Notes: generated by a model from the letters alone, not told the origin. A stretch of 64,000 nt of DNA from Brachybacterium sacelli (GCF_017876545.1 NZ_JAGIOD010000001.1:2046001-2110000), one strand, 5' to 3'. Positions 27,915 through 37,704 are shown, counted from the stretch's first letter. Numbers and translations: made by a program.

Positions 27915-29126
27915 TCAGCGGGACAGCATCCCCAGGTGCTCCTTGAGCGCGAGCATGCGGGCAGCGGACTCGCGCACCCGCTGTTCGTGCTCCGGGTCCT
28001 GGGCGGCCCAGGCCTCGACGGCGTCGACCAGCTGCCCCGTGAGCGAGGGGTCGGCGGTGACGACCGCATCGCCGCCCGCCTCGAGCAGACGGGTGATGCG
28101 CTCGGCGACGGGGACGGAGGCGACCGCCTCCGCGTTGCCGATGTCGTCGGTGACCACGAGCCCCTCGAAGCCGAGCCGGTCCCGCAGCAGATCCTCTATC
28201 GCGACGGAGGAGAACATCGCGGGGACGTCCGCCTCGAGCTGCGGGTAGATCGCCGAGGACATCATCACCAGGCCCGCCCCGGCCTCTATGCCGGCGGCGA
28301 AGGAATCGAGGAAGGGGTCCTCCATCCCGGTGACCGGGTCCTCGATGCCCTCGGCCGAGAAGTCGGTGTTCTCCTCCACCCGTCCCAGACCGGGGAAATG
28401 CTTGAGGGTGGCGGCCACTCCCTGGGCCTCGAGCGCCTCGACCGCCGCGGTGACGCACTGGCCCACCTGCTCGGGGTCCGTGCCGAAGCCGCGGTCGAGC
28501 CCGCCGACCGGCTCGTTGGCGTCTGCGAGGTCGGGATCGACGACGTCGGCGACGGGGGAGAGGGCCACCTGGATGCCGTGCGCGGCGAGGTCCTCCCCGA
28601 TGGTGGTGTACGCCTCGGTGACGGCATCGGGCCCCTCGGCGCCGAGCTCCTCCGCCGACGGGGTCGACCGGGCGGCGTTCCCGCGCAGCATCCGCACCTC
28701 GCCACCCTCCTGGTCGACGGCGATCAGCGGCGGGAGATCCTCTCGGGAGCCCACGCGCGCGGCGGCCACGGTGTCCTCCACCGCGGTGGCGCTGCGCCAC
28801 ACCTGCAGCAGGAAGATCCCGCCGGCGTGATGCTCGGTGAGCACCTCGGTGGGGATCTCGGTGCCGGCGGCGATGCCGACCAGCACCAGCTGCCCGGCCA
28901 GTTCACGGGAAGAGAGGTCCTTCAGCAGGAGCTCCGCCGCCGTGGGGGGTTCGGTGGTGGGCTCGGTCGTCGCCTCCTCGGACGACTCCTCCGCCGTTTC
29001 CTCGCGGGTGTCCTCCGGATCGCCCGCGCCGGTCCGCTCCGGGTCGGTCCGCGGCTCCTCGCCCTGCTCGGTGCAGGCGGCGAGTGCGGCCGCTGGGGCC
29101 AGGGCCAGGAGATGTCGTCGGCGCAT
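27915..29126 (-). CDS. Glycoside hydrolase family 3 lipoprotein (NagZ-like)
   Basis: This 403-residue protein has a lipoprotein signal (LALAPAAALAAC) and an acidic Glu/Thr linker before the GH3 domain. The domain shows AVDQEGGEVRML, VALSPVADVVDP, LKHFPGLG and the nucleophile region VVTDDIGN. In NagZ the motif is KHFPGHG with a His acid/base in the flexible loop; here that His is Leu. Family members cleave beta-linked N-acetylglucosamine during peptidoglycan turnover. The missing His makes activity uncertain. Confidence 0.75.
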   Translation of the reverse strand: MRRRHLLALAPAAALAACTEQGEEPRTDPERTGAGDPEDTREETAEESSEEATTEPTTEPPTAAELLLKDLSSRELAGQLVLVGIAAGTEIPTEVLTEHHAGGIFLLQVWRSATAVEDTVAAARVGSREDLPPLIAVDQEGGEVRMLRGNAARSTPSAEELGAEGPDAVTEAYTTIGEDLAAHGIQVALSPVADVVDPDLADANEPVGGLDRGFGTDPEQVGQCVTAAVEALEAQGVAATLKHFPGLGRVEENTDFSAEGIEDPVTGMEDPFLDSFAAGIEAGAGLVMMSSAIYPQLEADVPAMFSSVAIEDLLRDRLGFEGLVVTDDIGNAEAVASVPVAERITRLLEAGGDAVVTADPSLTGQLVDAVEAWAAQDPEHEQRVRESAARMLALKEHLGMLSR

Positions 29127-29202
29127 GGCGTCAGTGTTCCACGCGGGAAGGACCTCCAGGAACCGGTGACCTGGCGCACCACCGGGCCCGTAGGCTGGCC
29201 TC

Positions 29203-29787
29203 ATGAGCACCGAGAACCCGTCCCACGAGCATCCGCGGGCGGCGGCGATCGAGACCGCGACCGGCACCACGCTCGAGACCTGGGTCCAGCGGATCGACGA
29301 GGCCGGAGGCCGGGACCTCGACCACACCGCGATCGCGTCCCTGCTGCCCGTGCGCTGGGAGATCACCGAGTGGTGGGCGCAGAGCGTCACCGTCGCCTAC
29401 GAGCAGGTCATCGGCCGTCGCGTCGTCGGGCAGAGCAGTGAGGGCGATTTCGCGGCCTCCGCCTCCCGTACCGTCGTCGGGGACATGGACCGCGTGCGCG
29501 ACCTGTGGGACGCGTTCATGACCGCGCACCGTCGCGCGGAGCTGGGACTTAAGGAGCCGGCCCTGACCGACACCGAGCGGTGGCGGTACTGGCGCGCCGC
29601 GGTGGCGGACGGGACCAGCCTGAGCGTCAACATCACCGCCAAGGACCGCTCGGGCCGGGCTGATCGCAGTGCTCTCGCGATCGAGCACAAGAGGATCGCG
29701 ACCGCCGCGGCGCGCGATGCCTGGAAGACCACGTGGAAGTCGGTCTTGACCGACTTCTCCGCCACCGCCGAGAAGGAGACCCGATGA
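29203..29787 (+). CDS. DUF4287-like protein
   Basis: This 194-residue soluble protein has a first ~90 residues that resemble the DUF4287 pattern (ATGTTLETWVQRIDEAGG ... SVTVAYEQVIGRR). The second half (LWDAFMTAHRR ... DGTSLSVNITAKDRSGRADR ... WKTTWKSVLTDF) looks like an SRPBCC/AHSA1-type domain. It heads a cluster of four genes whose stops and starts overlap by four bases. The function is unknown. Confidence 0.65.
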   Translation: MSTENPSHEHPRAAAIETATGTTLETWVQRIDEAGGRDLDHTAIASLLPVRWEITEWWAQSVTVAYEQVIGRRVVGQSSEGDFAASASRTVVGDMDRVRDLWDAFMTAHRRAELGLKEPALTDTERWRYWRAAVADGTSLSVNITAKDRSGRADRSALAIEHKRIATAAARDAWKTTWKSVLTDFSATAEKETR

Positions 29788-31967
29788 ACGACTCCGCCCC
29801 GCAGGATCCCGCGACCGTGTCCCTGCCCGCGCCCGACGGCAGCACCGATCCTCACCAGTGGCTCGAGGAGGTCACCGGCGAGGACGCCCTGGCCTGGGTG
29901 CACGAGCGCAACGACCGCGCGGAGTCCGAGCTGGACCAGGTGGTCGACCCTCGGGATGCGGGCGGGGGACCGCTCACCGCGGCGCTGCAGCGGGAGATCC
30001 GCGAGATCCTCGACGCCAAGGACAGGATCCCCGGCGTGGTGATGCGCGGTGAGTACCTCTACAACTTCTGGACCGATGCCGAGCACGAGCGCGGGCTGTG
30101 GCGCCGCACGACGCTGGAGTCCTACCGCCTGGAGGAGCCCGACTGGGAGATCCTGCTGGACGTCGACGCTCTCAACGAGGCGGAGGGCGAGGACTGGGTG
30201 TGGCACGGGGCGAGCCTGCTGCGTCCGGCAGGCCTCGCCGAGGGGGAGCCCTACCGGCACGCCCTGGTGGATCTCTCCCACGGCGGCTCCGATGCCGACG
30301 TCTCCCGCGAGTTCGACCTCGAGACGCTCTCCTTCGTGCCCGAGTCCGAGGGGGGCTTCGTCCGCCCCGAGGCCAAGGGCGGCCTCAGCTGGATCGACGT
30401 CGATACCGTCTGGGTCTCCACGGACTTCGGCGAGGGCACGATGACCACCTCCGGGTACGCGCGGCAGGCGCGGCTGTGGAGGCGTGGCACACCATTGGCC
30501 GAGGCGCAGCTGGTCCACGAGATCGCCGAGGACGACATGGCCGTCTTCGCCGCCCACGACTCCACGCCCGAGTGGGAGCGGGACTGGATCATCGAGGCGC
30601 ACGCGTTCTACGACACCACCCTCCACGTCGTGGACCGCAGCGCGCAGGAGCCGACGCTGCGCACCGTCGAGGTGCCCCGCGACCTGGAGGCGAACGCGCA
30701 CCGCGACCTGGGCATCTTCAGTCCACGCAGCGACTGGGAGGTCGAGGGGACGACGTTCCCCGCCGGATCGCTCGTGGTCGGCGACTTCGCCCGCTTCCAA
30801 GCGGGCGAGCCCGAGCTGCACATGCTGTTCGAGCCCACCGACTCCACCTCCCTGGCGGACATGACCATCACGCGCTCCACGATCGTGTTGTCGATCCTCG
30901 AGGACGTGGTGCACCGACTCGAGGTCTACCATCGCGACGAGCACGGGAACTGGGTGCGGCGCGACCTCTACCCCGAGCTACGTGGCTCGATCGGGGTGGC
31001 GGCGGTCGACGCCGACGTCGACGACCGGGTCTGGGTGACGGTCACCGGCTTCCTCGAGCCCACCACGTTGCACCTGGGCGACCTCGCGGAGGTCCCCGCG
31101 GGCGGCGAGCCGGGCGATCTCGAGGTCATCAAGTCCACCCCCGCCCGCTTCGACGCGGAGGGCCTGGACGTCAGCCAGCACTTCGCCACCAGCGATGACG
31201 GCACCCGCATCCCGTACTTCGAGATCTCGCGGGTGGACCGGGCCGAGAGCGAGGAGCCGGTGCCCACGCTGCTGTACGGCTACGGCGGCTTCGAGATCTC
31301 CCTGACCCCCGGGTACCTGGGAGCGATCGGCAAGGCCTGGCTGGAACGCGGCGGCACCTACGTGCTGGCCAACATCCGCGGCGGCGGCGAGTACGGTCCC
31401 CGCTGGCACCAGGCGGCGCTGACCGAGAACCGCCACCGGGCCTACGAGGACTTCTCCTCGGTGGCCCGGGACCTCCTCGAGCGCGGTGTCACCGACCGCG
31501 ACCATCTCGCCGTGCGCGGCGGCTCCAACGGCGGACTGCTCACCGGCAACATGGTCACCCGGTACCCGGAGCTGTTCGGCGCGGTCGTCATCCAGGTGCC
31601 GCTGCTGGACATGAAGCGGTACTCGCACTTGCTCGCCGGGGCGTCCTGGATGGCCGAGTACGGGGATCCGGACACCGAGGACTGGGAGTTCGTGCGCACC
31701 TTCAGCCCGTACCACCTGCTGCGCGAGGACGTGCGGTACCCGCCGACGTTCCTGCTCACCTCCACCCGGGACGACCGCGTCCATCCCGGCCACGCGAGAA
31801 AGTTCGCCGCCGCCATGGAGTCGCTGGGCGCCGATGTGCGCTCCTGGGAGAACACCGAGGGCGGGCACGGCGGTGCGGCCACCAATGAGCAGGCCGCCCG
31901 CATGAACGCCCTGATGTACGCGTTCCTGTGGAGCACCATCGGCGACGCCGGCGGGACCAGCTCATGA
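29784..31967 (+). CDS. S9 family prolyl oligopeptidase (protease II type)
   Basis: This 727-residue serine peptidase has an N-terminal beta-propeller and a C-terminal alpha/beta hydrolase. The catalytic triad is visible: S581 in GGSNGG, an Asp in TRDDRVHPGHA (residue 663 or 664) and H695 in TEGGHGG. No signal peptide is present, so it is cytosolic and should cleave short peptides after Pro or basic residues. The ATG overlaps the previous stop. A second in-frame ATG upstream was rejected as lying inside the previous gene. Confidence 0.92.
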   Translation: MNDSAPQDPATVSLPAPDGSTDPHQWLEEVTGEDALAWVHERNDRAESELDQVVDPRDAGGGPLTAALQREIREILDAKDRIPGVVMRGEYLYNFWTDAEHERGLWRRTTLESYRLEEPDWEILLDVDALNEAEGEDWVWHGASLLRPAGLAEGEPYRHALVDLSHGGSDADVSREFDLETLSFVPESEGGFVRPEAKGGLSWIDVDTVWVSTDFGEGTMTTSGYARQARLWRRGTPLAEAQLVHEIAEDDMAVFAAHDSTPEWERDWIIEAHAFYDTTLHVVDRSAQEPTLRTVEVPRDLEANAHRDLGIFSPRSDWEVEGTTFPAGSLVVGDFARFQAGEPELHMLFEPTDSTSLADMTITRSTIVLSILEDVVHRLEVYHRDEHGNWVRRDLYPELRGSIGVAAVDADVDDRVWVTVTGFLEPTTLHLGDLAEVPAGGEPGDLEVIKSTPARFDAEGLDVSQHFATSDDGTRIPYFEISRVDRAESEEPVPTLLYGYGGFEISLTPGYLGAIGKAWLERGGTYVLANIRGGGEYGPRWHQAALTENRHRAYEDFSSVARDLLERGVTDRDHLAVRGGSNGGLLTGNMVTRYPELFGAVVIQVPLLDMKRYSHLLAGASWMAEYGDPDTEDWEFVRTFSPYHLLREDVRYPPTFLLTSTRDDRVHPGHARKFAAAMESLGADVRSWENTEGGHGGAATNEQAARMNALMYAFLWSTIGDAGGTSS

Positions 31968-32635
31968 GCCCGAACCACCGGGCGGAGCCGGAGGGCGCCG
32001 AGGTGACGGCCGACCGGGCGGCGGCCGAGGCACCGGGTGCGCCGGACCAGCTCGACGTCCTGGTGGACCGGCTCGCCGACGAGCAGGCCGCACTCGAGAC
32101 GGCGAGCGACGATGACGCCTTCGGAACGCTCCCGGGGGACCGCCCCGAACCCCCGGCCGTCGCCGGCGAGATGGAAACCCTCCAGGGGTTCCTCGACGTC
32201 CAGCGCGCCACCGTCGTCCGGAAGGTGACGGGTCTCAGCGACGAGCAGGCGGCGAGGCGTCTGGTCGGATCCGCGACGACGGTCACGGGAGTTGTCCGGC
32301 ACCTGGCCACTTCCGAACGCTTCTGGTTCTGCCAGATCGTGGGCGGGGTCCCGCCGGAGGAGGTCGGCTACACCCGGTACGAGCAGTCCGGGCCGCACGG
32401 CGAGTGGGCCGTGGCGCAGGGCGCCTCCCTCGAGGCCGCGCTCACCGACTACGCGGCCGCGATCGACCTGTCCCGCTCCCAGCTTCACGGCAGGGATCCC
32501 GACGAGGAGCTTCATGCCGGTGAGCACCTCCGCAGCCTGCGCTGGGTGCTCATCCACATGGTGGAGGAGACCGCCCGCCACGCCGGCCAGCTCGACGTGC
32601 TCGCGGAACTGCTGGACGGCCGGACCGGCGAGTGA
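31964..32635 (+). CDS. DinB family protein (DUF664 type)
   Basis: This 223-residue protein has an acidic ~65-residue extension and then a four-helix DinB fold. METLQGFLDVQRATVVRKV and VTGVVRHLATSERFWF give the first metal-ligand His, and HMVEETARHAGQLDVL gives the others. Members include thiol-transferases acting with mycothiol or bacillithiol and damage-inducible proteins. It overlaps the genes on both sides by four bases. Confidence 0.82.
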   Translation: MSPNHRAEPEGAEVTADRAAAEAPGAPDQLDVLVDRLADEQAALETASDDDAFGTLPGDRPEPPAVAGEMETLQGFLDVQRATVVRKVTGLSDEQAARRLVGSATTVTGVVRHLATSERFWFCQIVGGVPPEEVGYTRYEQSGPHGEWAVAQGASLEAALTDYAAAIDLSRSQLHGRDPDEELHAGEHLRSLRWVLIHMVEETARHAGQLDVLAELLDGRTGE

Positions 32636-34050
32636 CCCGCGCCGCCGTGCGATCCGTCGACCTCTTCGACCGCCCCGCGCAGGACGACCTCCTGCAGATC
32701 CGCAACGACCTCATGACGGTCTACCGCGAGTTCTCCGCCGAGGACCGACGGCTGTTCCCGCTGCGCTACGCCCGCACCGTCGCCCGGGGGCCCCGCCGCC
32801 CTCACCCGGGCGTCCGGCGCCGGAACGGGCACCCCGAGGCGACGGATCCCGCGGCCCGCCTGGCCGCTCCGCCGCAGGTGCCCGTGCTGCTGATCCCCGA
32901 CGGGCCGGGACGGGGCTCGGTGCTGCCCTATGACGTGCTGCGCCGCTCGCTCGCGGGACGAGGCCTCGACGTGCTGATGATGGAGCACCGCGGCGTCGGG
33001 CTCTCCCGCCTGGACGCCACGGGGGAGGACCTCCCGGCCTCCGTGATCACTCTGCGCGAGGTGCTCGGCGACCTGCTCGCGGTGCTGGACCATGCGCGTC
33101 TCGACCAGGTCAGCGTCTACGGCGTCGGCTACGGCGCCTATCTCGCGCAGGCCCTCGCCGCCCTCCACCCCGACCGGGTGCATTCACTGGTGCTCGACTC
33201 GCCGCTGACCGGTGCCGACGACGAGCGCGTGGCCCAGGCCGCCCTGCGCGCCCTGTACTGGGACGGCACCGAGTCGTCGACCTCCACCATCGCCTCCACG
33301 CTGCGGCGACTGGCCGCCGAGGGCGAGGTCGACGCCCGTCGTGCCGGCCCCGTGGTGCTCGCGGTGCACGAGCACGGCGGTCCTTCGGCGGTGCGCGATC
33401 TGGTGGACCTGCTCGCCCTGGGCCGCGGGCAGCTGACCTGGAACAGCGTGAGGCAGGTGCTGAACCAGGGCTGGCTGCAGAACACGCCCTACGCGATGGA
33501 GTACGACCTCACCGCTCGGATCGCCCACAGCGAGCTCGGCCGCGGCCATCATGCCGACGGTGGAGCGCTGGATCCACTGGTCATCATCGGTGAGCAGGCC
33601 CGTGCGGTGCCGCGGTTCACCGGTGAAGCGTTCGATCTGCACGAGCTCGCCCCGGCGATCACCGCGCCGACCCTCGTGCTCACGGGCGGCCAGGACCTGG
33701 TCTCCCCGCCGGTGATCGCCCGTGACCTGGTCGCGCGGATCCCGGGGGCGGACCTGGTGGAGGTGCCCGGTGGGGGCCATTCGATGCTCGACACCCGCAG
33801 TCAGATCACGCAGGTCGCCGCGCGCTGGAGCGCCTGCGGTGCGGCGCATCTGCTGCCCGCCCGCGCCGAGGAGCTCACGGCACTGCCGGCGACGCCGACG
33901 GACCAGGCACTCTCGCGTGGATTGCAGATAGCCCTGGCCGCGGAGCGCTACTCGCCGTGGCGGCTGTGGGTGGAGTCGGCGAAGGCGAAACGCGAGCAGG
34001 CCCAGGTCGACCCGCGGGCCCGCCGCACCCGCCACGTGAAGATGGACTGA
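32632..34050 (+). CDS. Alpha/beta hydrolase fold protein lacking the nucleophile serine
   Basis: This 472-residue protein resembles proline iminopeptidase-type hydrolases. It has an oxyanion strand (VLLIPDGPGRGS), the MEHRGVGLS segment, a catalytic Asp (D355, TGGQDL) and His (H383, GGGHSM). The nucleophile elbow reads GVGYG, so the expected Ser is G166. A normal member reads GGSYG there. Either the protein is not a hydrolase or another residue serves. GTG start in a GTGA overlap with the DinB stop. Confidence 0.75.
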   Translation: MTRAAVRSVDLFDRPAQDDLLQIRNDLMTVYREFSAEDRRLFPLRYARTVARGPRRPHPGVRRRNGHPEATDPAARLAAPPQVPVLLIPDGPGRGSVLPYDVLRRSLAGRGLDVLMMEHRGVGLSRLDATGEDLPASVITLREVLGDLLAVLDHARLDQVSVYGVGYGAYLAQALAALHPDRVHSLVLDSPLTGADDERVAQAALRALYWDGTESSTSTIASTLRRLAAEGEVDARRAGPVVLAVHEHGGPSAVRDLVDLLALGRGQLTWNSVRQVLNQGWLQNTPYAMEYDLTARIAHSELGRGHHADGGALDPLVIIGEQARAVPRFTGEAFDLHELAPAITAPTLVLTGGQDLVSPPVIARDLVARIPGADLVEVPGGGHSMLDTRSQITQVAARWSACGAAHLLPARAEELTALPATPTDQALSRGLQIALAAERYSPWRLWVESAKAKREQAQVDPRARRTRHVKMD

Positions 34051-34207
34051 TGCCTCCGCGCTCACGCACCGGCTGAACTGACAGGCGGACGGGGGTATCC
34101 ATCTCCTGAGCTGGCCGCTTATCCTTGCCCCTGGGAGAACCTGCCGGTGCCTCGTGCACCGGTCGCGAGCCACTGCGCTCGCCCGGAAGAACGGTCGGAG
34201 GGGACAG

Positions 34208-35242
34208 ATGCGCAAGCGACTGACAGGCATCCGCAGCACGGAGCCGGTACGGACTCGGCCGCGAACGACCGTGGCCCTGGCGGCGGGGAGCGTCGCCGTG
34301 GTCGGCGCTCTGACAGGGTTCGGCATCGGGGGAGTCGGTCCACTGGCCGCACTCGCGCAGGTCACGGGATCCTCCGTGATGAGCCCGCTGCGCGGGGCCG
34401 GCCCGTCCGACGGCGGCGGGACGCCGGCAGCGACGGCCGAGGACGTCGAGACGGAGCGGCCCAGCACCGAGGCGACCTCGACGGAGGACACTGCCACGGA
34501 AGAGCCCGGCACCGAAGAGACCGCCGCGGAGGAAACCCCCGAGACCACGTCGCCGGCCACCGACCCCGCCACGTCCGCGGAGAAGGACCCCTCGACCGGC
34601 GCCCCCGAGACGTCCCAGCCCACCGAAGCACCGGTGACCGACGACCCCGGCCAGGTCCCGCCGGCCCCGAACCCCGGGAACCCGCCGGAGGAACCGAATC
34701 CGCCGGTCGAGGACCCGACAGGGCCCCCGACCACCCCCGGCGACGGCTCCACCGAACCCACGCAGCCCACAGAGGACCCGTCGGACCCGACCGAGGAGCC
34801 CACGGACCCGACCGAGGAGCCGACCGATCCGTCGGAGGACCCCACGGACCCGACCGAGGAGCCGACCGATCCGTCGGAGGAGCCGACCGACCCGACGGAA
34901 GAGCCCACGGACCCGTCGGAGGAGCCGACCGACCCGACGGAAGAGCCCACGGACCCGTCGGAGGAGCCGGCCGACCCGACGGAAGAGCCCACGGAGCCGA
35001 CCGAGGAGCCCACGGACCCGTCGGAGGAGCCCACGGAGCCGACCGAGGAGCCCACGGACCCGTCGGAGGAGCCCACGGACCCGTCGGAGGAGCCGACCGA
35101 CCCGGCCGAGGACCCCACGGACCCGTCGGAGGAGCCCACCGAGCCGACAGAAGAGCCGACGGACGCTCCCACTGAACCGACGAGCGCTCCTGCCGATCCC
35201 ACCGAGCCCACGGAGGAGTCGGAAACCCCGACGCAGCCGTAG
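34208..35242 (+). CDS. Secreted or surface repeat protein rich in Pro, Thr, Glu, Asp
   Basis: This 344-residue protein has a basic start (MRKRLTG) and a hydrophobic helix near residues 20-55 that could be a signal or anchor. About 100 residues of acidic Thr/Glu linker follow, then ~140 residues of EPTDPTEEPTDPSE-type repeats to the end. There is no LPXTG motif and no globular domain. It probably acts as an extended stalk or spacer outside the membrane. No partner gene indicates a specific role. Confidence 0.65.
   Translation: MRKRLTGIRSTEPVRTRPRTTVALAAGSVAVVGALTGFGIGGVGPLAALAQVTGSSVMSPLRGAGPSDGGGTPAATAEDVETERPSTEATSTEDTATEEPGTEETAAEETPETTSPATDPATSAEKDPSTGAPETSQPTEAPVTDDPGQVPPAPNPGNPPEEPNPPVEDPTGPPTTPGDGSTEPTQPTEDPSDPTEEPTDPTEEPTDPSEDPTDPTEEPTDPSEEPTDPTEEPTDPSEEPTDPTEEPTDPSEEPADPTEEPTEPTEEPTDPSEEPTEPTEEPTDPSEEPTDPSEEPTDPAEDPTDPSEEPTEPTEEPTDAPTEPTSAPADPTEPTEESETPTQP
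34771..35190 (+). repeat. In-frame tandem repeats encoding EPTDP(T/S)E units
   Basis: Roughly 15- to 21-base units such as GAGCCCACGGACCCG and GAGCCGACCGAC, with TCGGAG or ACGGAA joins, repeat about twenty times without frameshift. Near-identical blocks recur, so copy number is likely to vary among strains and in assemblies. Confidence 0.8.
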
Positions 35243-35408
35243 ACCCCGGCAGAGCCGGACGCCGACTGAATCCCTCCCGAGCCAGTCCGATGCCGACCCT
35301 CGACCCGGCACGACCGGACGGCGATGGCCGGGCCCCGGCACGACCGGGCGATGACGACCGGACCCCGGGACGGCCGGACCACGCTGAGGACTGACCCTCA
35401 GCGGCCGG

Positions 35409-36845
35409 TCATTCCCGGCAGGCCACCGTGAACCCGCCGTCGTCGAACACGGTCTCGTAGCTCCTGCCCCAGGTCTGCTCCGCCCATACCGCGATGTCCG
35501 GGGGTGGGCGTCCGTCCCAGGAGAAGGCGTACTCGTCGCCGAGCACGCAGTCGGGGACCCGCTGGTTGGGGCCGTGGATCCACTGCACGTCGTGGTCCGG
35601 GACGGCCTGGGCCATCAGGGTGATGTCCACGGCGAGCACCGTGTCGTCGGGTACGGCCTCCAGGGCCGCGGCGGCGGGTTCGGCTCGCCAGGTGGGCTCC
35701 CACTTCGCGGGCCGGACGACGTCGAGCACCGGCATCGCCGTCCCCAGCAGCAGCGTGACCGCGGCGCCGGCGGCGACCGCCAGGACTCGGATCCGGCGCC
35801 GCGGCCGGGGGACGTCCCGGCGCAGCGCGGAGGTGGCGCGTCCCGTGCGGCGATCCCCGAGGGCATCCAGCAGGGCTGCCAACGCGATCGGCATCAGCAC
35901 GGCGTCGTAGTGCCAGCCCCACTCCCAGTAGAACTCGACGGTGCCGGTGAATCGCCAGGCCAGCGTGGGCAGCATGAGCAGGATCAGCGGGGAGCGGGCG
36001 CCGATCACGCCGGCAGCGAGCAGCAGCATCGCCACGGTCACCCACTTCACCGGCGGCCAGAACACCTCCAGCGCGGATCCGAGGTTGTCCGTGTAGTCGT
36101 ACTGCCCGCCGTTGTTCAGCAGCGGCAGGAGCACGAAGGTGGACAGCACGAACCATCCCGCACCCCATGCCGCCAGTCCGAGCCCCTCCCGGCGGTGCGC
36201 GCGGTCCCGCAGCGCGATCAGGCCCCCCAGCAGGGCGACGGTCAGCCCCAGGTCCTCCTTGACCAGCACCAGCGGCGCCGCCCAGAGGACGGCGGCCATC
36301 GGGCGGTCGCGCAGCAGGGCGGTCAGGGACAGTGCGAGCAGGGGCACCGCGAACGCGATCTCGTGGAACTGCACCGAGGCGGCGGACTGGAGGCCGAAGG
36401 AGAACACGTAGGCCGCGCCGGCGAGGGACCCGAGGCCGGGGCCGAGCCGATCGATCGCGAGGCGGGTCAGCGGGATCGCCGAGAGCCCCAGCAGCATCGC
36501 CTGGGTCCACAGCAGCGCCTCCCCGGAGGGCCAGACCCACCACACCGGAGCCAGCAGCACCAGGATCGGATGGAAGTGATCCCCGAGCAGGTTCACGGCG
36601 TCGCCCTTGATGGGGATGATCGGGGCACGCAGCTCGCCGTAGGCTCGCGCCAGCTGCGTGAAGATCCCCAGGTCCCAGGACCGCGTGACGAGGCGGTGGA
36701 ACTGTTGGCTGCCCATCAGCCCGTAGGCGAGGGCGGCCAGTGCTGCCAGCACCGGCGGGACCAGGCGCCGCACGGCGGTGGGATCGCGCACGGGGCGGCG
36801 CTCGACCTCCGGCGGCGTCGAGGGGGCGTCGGCGGCGGGAGTCAC
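35409..36845 (-). CDS. DUF2079 multi-pass membrane protein
   Basis: This 478-residue protein with a GT-C-like layout has about nine to eleven membrane helices. The DUF2079 pattern is visible early (SWDLGIFTQLARAYGELRAPIIPIKG ... GDHFHPILVLLAPVWW). The soluble C-terminus ends with a predicted outer domain (IHGPNQRVPDC ... VFDDGGFTVACRE). A TATACC box lies 12 bases upstream of the chosen GTG, so the mRNA may be leaderless. The enzymatic role is not established for the family. Confidence 0.8.
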   Translation of the reverse strand: MTPAADAPSTPPEVERRPVRDPTAVRRLVPPVLAALAALAYGLMGSQQFHRLVTRSWDLGIFTQLARAYGELRAPIIPIKGDAVNLLGDHFHPILVLLAPVWWVWPSGEALLWTQAMLLGLSAIPLTRLAIDRLGPGLGSLAGAAYVFSFGLQSAASVQFHEIAFAVPLLALSLTALLRDRPMAAVLWAAPLVLVKEDLGLTVALLGGLIALRDRAHRREGLGLAAWGAGWFVLSTFVLLPLLNNGGQYDYTDNLGSALEVFWPPVKWVTVAMLLLAAGVIGARSPLILLMLPTLAWRFTGTVEFYWEWGWHYDAVLMPIALAALLDALGDRRTGRATSALRRDVPRPRRRIRVLAVAAGAAVTLLLGTAMPVLDVVRPAKWEPTWRAEPAAAALEAVPDDTVLAVDITLMAQAVPDHDVQWIHGPNQRVPDCVLGDEYAFSWDGRPPPDIAVWAEQTWGRSYETVFDDGGFTVACRE

Positions 36846-36933
36846 GGAGGCGAGGGTATACGTCCGACCCGAACCCGACCGCGCCCGGGCAATCCCGCGA
36901 TACAGCCGACGCGGTCGGGATCCGCATGGTGGA

Positions 36934-37704
36934 ATGCGTGATGCCGGTGTGCACCGGATCCCCGGGCGCGATGATGCGTGGCACACCTATGACGTCGGTG
37001 TCCGACATGGCATCGCCACCGGCGCACCGACCTACGACCCGATGTTCTACACGGCCGATGGCATCGCCGAACCCACCTCGCAGACCGTGACCGTCCCCGC
37101 AGGCGGCAGCTCCGAGGTGGCCGTGACGCTCGGGGAGGATCTCGGCGAGAACGGCCTCATCTACGGCGGCTGGATCACCCTGACCGGCCCGGGCGAGGAC
37201 CTCGCAGTCCCCTACGCCGGGCTCTCCGGGGACTACCAATCGCTGCCGGTGCTCGATGACCAGGGGATGGGACTGCCCGCTCTCGGCGTGAGCGACGGCG
37301 CCGGCGGCGTGCTGCTGGACCCGGACGGCGGCCACACCTACACCATGCAGGGCGGCGACGTCCCCTATCTCGCGTACTACCTGGAGTACCCCGCCGAGCG
37401 GCTCGAGATGCGTGCCCATCGGGTCAACCCGGCCGGGACGATGACGATCGTCAACCCCTCGGTGGGGCTGATCGACGCCTCCGACCACCTCGGCCGCTCG
37501 GCCCAGCCGGAGGTGTTCGGCTGGGACGGCAACTACTCGCTGAAGAACCAGAAGTCCAAGACCGTCGGGAACGGCGACTACGTCCTGGAGATGCGGGTGC
37601 TGAAGCCCCTGGGCGATCCGCAGGACCCGGACCACTGGGAGACCTTCTCCTCCCCGCAGTTCACGATCGCCGATCCGGAACCGCCAAGGCCCGGGGTCCA
37701 CTGA
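36934..37704 (+). pseudogene. C-terminal remnant of an S8 subtilisin-like protease (Fn3-type domain)
   Basis: The frame encodes a beta-rich region with SQTVTVPAGGSSEVAVTLG and IYGGWITLTGPGEDLAVPYA. These match the Fn3-like domain that follows the catalytic domain of cell-envelope S8 peptidases of the lactocepin/C5a-peptidase kind. The catalytic domain is missing. The first ~25 residues after the nominal ATG do not look like this domain, so the break lies near 36990. No ribosome-binding site is seen. It ends 7 bases before the sialidase remnant. Confidence 0.65.

Noticed and set aside
34771..35190. CRISPR-like repetition
   Set aside because: Repeats are in-frame, directly adjacent without spacers, and encode Pro/Thr/Glu/Asp units.
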